The translations under genes were made by a program, and so were the position numbers. The notes under the pieces are model-generated. The model was not told where the DNA came from. It was given only the letters and a program-made list of their open reading frames with translations, and did not search any database. From assembly GCA_038062615.1 (NCBI GenBank), contig JBBTWV010000089.1:1-5585 (forward strand): DNA of 5,585 bases. Reading direction: 5' to 3'. Positions within the stretch are counted from its first letter, which is position 1; each line of letters starts with the position of its first letter. Below, piece after piece: positions 4,520-5,585 of this stretch. The stretch is from JBBTWV01 sp038062615. Its GTDB lineage: Bacteria; Patescibacteriota; Gracilibacteria; UBA1369; UM-FILTER-53-11.

Positions 4520-4708
4520 ATGGAACGAAAAAGTGCTTACATCAAAGGTAAAAGGGGGCATCACGAAATAAAGAATCCCTATCTTATAGAAAGAGAGAAG
4601 GGGAACGATCGTGCTCTCAACGAGAAGGGTCGCAATACGGATCGTCTTAAAAACCAGCCTATTCGCCGTGCTCCTATAGGCCGAGCCACAGCGAGGCTAA
4701 GCAAATAA
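4520..4708 (+). CDS. Small basic hypothetical protein ending in a palindromic repeat
   Basis: A 62-residue, strongly charged protein without a recognisable domain, membrane helix or signal peptide. Residues 7-41 (YIKGKRGHHEIKNPYLIE and then EKGRNTDR) have varied, protein-like composition rather than the pattern of a chance ORF, and it follows the YtxH-like gene after 10 bp. From residue 54 to the end (GRATARLSK) the sequence is encoded by copy 2 of the double-hairpin repeat, which also supplies the TAA stop. The original C-terminus may therefore have been replaced or truncated by the repeat. Because of its size and the TATAAT just before the ATG, it is only moderately certain that it is translated. 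Confidence 0.5.
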   Translation: MERKSAYIKGKRGHHEIKNPYLIEREKGNDRALNEKGRNTDRLKNQPIRRAPIGRATARLSK

Positions 4709-4724
4709 TGCGCCCAAAGGGCGC
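4678..4724. repeat. Palindromic double-hairpin repeat, copy 2
   Basis: A 47-bp copy of the unit at 2484-2528. It shares AGGCCGAGCC, CAGCGAGGCTA and the perfect hairpin GCGCCC-aaa-GGGCGC (4710-4724). The first hairpin has one mismatch (A for T at 4688), and the spacer between hairpins is 10 nt rather than 8. It overlaps the end of the small basic ORF and lies just upstream of the VOC-gene remnant. Confidence 0.78.
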
Positions 4725-4729
4725 AACCT

Positions 4730-4764
4730 AAAGTGCGGAGCCGATAGAGTAGGCGCTTTTATTT
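4730..4764 (+). terminator. Weak candidate terminator after the small basic ORF
   Basis: AAAGTGC (4730-4736) pairs with GCGCTTT (4753-4759), with one G-T wobble, around a 16-nt loop, and is followed by TTTTATTT on the plus strand. It could end transcripts of the YtxH-like gene and the small ORF. The stem is short and the call is weak. Confidence 0.33.
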
Positions 4765-4863
4765 GGCTTTTGGATCGAAGTTAACCATCCACTGCACGCC
4801 GAACTTGTCTTTAAAACTGCCGTAGTAGGTGCCCCACGGCTGGTCGGCATATTTCTTTGCTCC
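4759..4863 (-). pseudogene. C-terminal remnant of a PhnB/YjdN-like VOC (glyoxalase-fold) gene
   Basis: The minus strand encodes about 34 residues ending in a normal TAA, reading KKYADQPWGTYYG and then SFKDKFGVQWMVNFDPK. This is the characteristic end of PhnB/YjdN-type proteins of the vicinal oxygen chelate superfamily, where a Trp-Gly pair and DxFGxxWM close the final beta-alpha unit. An in-frame stop (4864-4866) and the end of the neighbouring 204-residue gene lie immediately upstream, so the roughly 100 N-terminal residues of a complete protein are absent and no start codon is usable. The reading frame and the motif are well kept, which suggests a recent deletion or replacement. It is too short to be active. 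Confidence 0.75.
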
Positions 4864-4868
4864 TTATA

Positions 4869-5483
4869 TCATCCAGTATATTGATCAGGATTTTCCATAC
4901 CAGCATCTCTCATTCTCTTTAAAGCTTCAACTATAAGCGGCTCCATGCGGCTCCTTACAAAGTAGTCTGCCCTGGCGTAACCGACTATTGTATCAATCGG
5001 CATCTCAATTGGAGTTGGTGTATCCAGGCTACTCGGAGGTAGGTGATGAAAGGATCCAATGGCGACGAGTCGCACAGGGTTAAATTTTTGATGTAATTCT
5101 ACGAGAGCTAAAATTGCTTTAACGAGGGGTCCATTGGCTTCCAGAAAATCTTTCCAATGCGGATCGGCACTGACCTTTTTATATTGATAGGTTATAGAAT
5201 CTGTAGCCGTTTCCGCCTGATACATGCCAACAAAAATTTGCCACGCATTGTTTGCCAAATTAGGCCATTGATAATTTTCTGGGTGTGAGTCTCTCTCTTT
5301 CTCATCTTCCAGCTGTGCGTTGTTGAGACATATCGCTAATTTTAGCGCAGTCCGTAAAGTCGCTTCTTTAATGTTTTTTTCGCGTAGCGCTCTCTGAGTT
5401 ATCGGATCTTCAGGGAGCGGCGAATCAGGTATCAACTCTGCCTGTCTTTGAAGTTGAGTGGCTTTCAGAACTATATCTTCCAT
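4869..5483 (-). CDS. Unrecognised 204-residue soluble protein
   Basis: A protein I do not recognise. It is mainly alpha-helical by appearance, without signal peptide or membrane helix. Residues 1-65 are charged and helix-forming (LREKNIKEATLRTALKLAI). Middle features include NYQWPNLANNAWQIFVGMY, and HWKDFLEANGPLVKAILALVELHQKF (about 109-134). A Pro-rich segment around residues 144-165 (SFHHLPPSSLDTPTPIEMP) separates these from a final helix, ADYFVRSRMEPLIVEALKRM. There is no clear catalytic motif. ATG 5483 is preceded at 2-3 nt leader distance by a near-perfect extended -10, which supports this start. Its stop is only a few bases from the VOC-gene remnant, so its insertion or the flanking deletion may have truncated that gene. 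It is a true coding region by length and promoter. Confidence 0.8.
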   Translation of the reverse strand: MEDIVLKATQLQRQAELIPDSPLPEDPITQRALREKNIKEATLRTALKLAICLNNAQLEDEKERDSHPENYQWPNLANNAWQIFVGMYQAETATDSITYQYKKVSADPHWKDFLEANGPLVKAILALVELHQKFNPVRLVAIGSFHHLPPSSLDTPTPIEMPIDTIVGYARADYFVRSRMEPLIVEALKRMRDAGMENPDQYTG

Positions 5484-5491
5484 CTGCCTAT

Positions 5492-5500
5492 ATTATAACA
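5492..5500 (-). promoter_or_regulatory. Strong extended -10 promoter of the 204-residue gene
   Basis: On the minus strand TGTTATAAT matches the extended -10 consensus TGnTATAAT completely. Predicted transcription starts near 5485, leaving about 2 nt before ATG 5483, so the mRNA is almost leaderless. No consensus -35 is present at 5515-5520. Confidence 0.62.
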
Positions 5501-5556
5501 CAAAAAGCGTTTTTCGTCGCTCCACCTACTGGGGTAATGTAAAGCAGATGGAACAG

Positions 5557-5583
5557 TCCTAACACCTTTGATGGGTGTTAGGA
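5557..5583. repeat. 10-bp-stem hairpin at the right edge
   Basis: TCCTAACACC (5557-5566) and GGTGTTAGGA (5574-5583) pair perfectly around the 7-nt loop TTTGATG. The window ends 2 bp later, so it is not possible to see whether a T-run follows (terminator), or whether it is a REP-like or transposon-end hairpin. The 5501-5556 stretch before it shows no gene. Confidence 0.6.
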
Positions 5584-5585
5584 TG

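Noticed and set aside
5501..5516. Small A5/T5 palindrome (AAAAAGCGTTTTT) as an operator or terminator
   Set aside because: Only five A-T pairs on each side and located upstream of the extended -10; likely simple AT-rich promoter sequence.

Overview
This 5.6-kb window looks like a chromosomal piece of a small-genome bacterium, most likely of the candidate phyla radiation (Patescibacteria, Parcubacteria-like). This placement is an inference. It rests on very short proteins of uncharacterised type, a CxxC-x17-CxxC zinc-ribbon protein, tight tail-to-tail packing of genes, and the absence of a clear Shine-Dalgarno sequence before any start codon. Several starts instead have a -10-like hexamer 6-12 nt upstream, as expected for leaderless or near-leaderless mRNAs. 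The genetic code appears standard, and no rRNA, tRNA or CRISPR array was seen.

Left part (1-1480). A CsoR/RcnR-family metal-sensing repressor is followed on the same strand by a two-helix membrane protein. Converging on them from the other strand is a two-gene operon with a 4-bp ATGA overlap, encoding a four-helix and a three-helix membrane protein. All three small membrane proteins are unassigned, two contain a His-His pair or pairs, and they sit beside a metal sensor, so a metal-handling membrane module is a reasonable guess. A compact 80-bp divergent promoter region with a 9-bp inverted repeat separates the operon from the next gene.

Middle (1480-3140). A secreted protein of about 292 residues, perhaps LolA/LppX-like, overlaps tail to tail with a zinc-ribbon gene; the two share the palindrome CTAG for their stop codons. 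The zinc-ribbon gene carries an in-frame 45-bp double-hairpin repeat that encodes residues 82-96. A second copy lies 2.2 kb away, at the end of another small ORF. Upstream of the zinc-ribbon gene lies a 307-bp non-coding element with 24-bp terminal inverted repeats, a TA duplication on each side, and a strongly folded two-lobed interior. It is a MITE-like element, probably mobilised in trans.

Right part (3148-5585). A UUCG-loop terminator ends a cold-shock protein gene. Behind it lie an RBBP9/YdeN-type serine hydrolase, a divergent YtxH-like membrane/coiled-coil protein with a small basic ORF after it, a 3' remnant of a PhnB-like VOC gene, and an unrecognised 204-residue protein with an excellent extended -10 promoter. 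The window ends in a 10-bp-stem hairpin that may belong to another mobile or regulatory element.

The best candidates for something not yet described are the TA-flanked structured element and the small palindromic repeat that inserts into reading frames.
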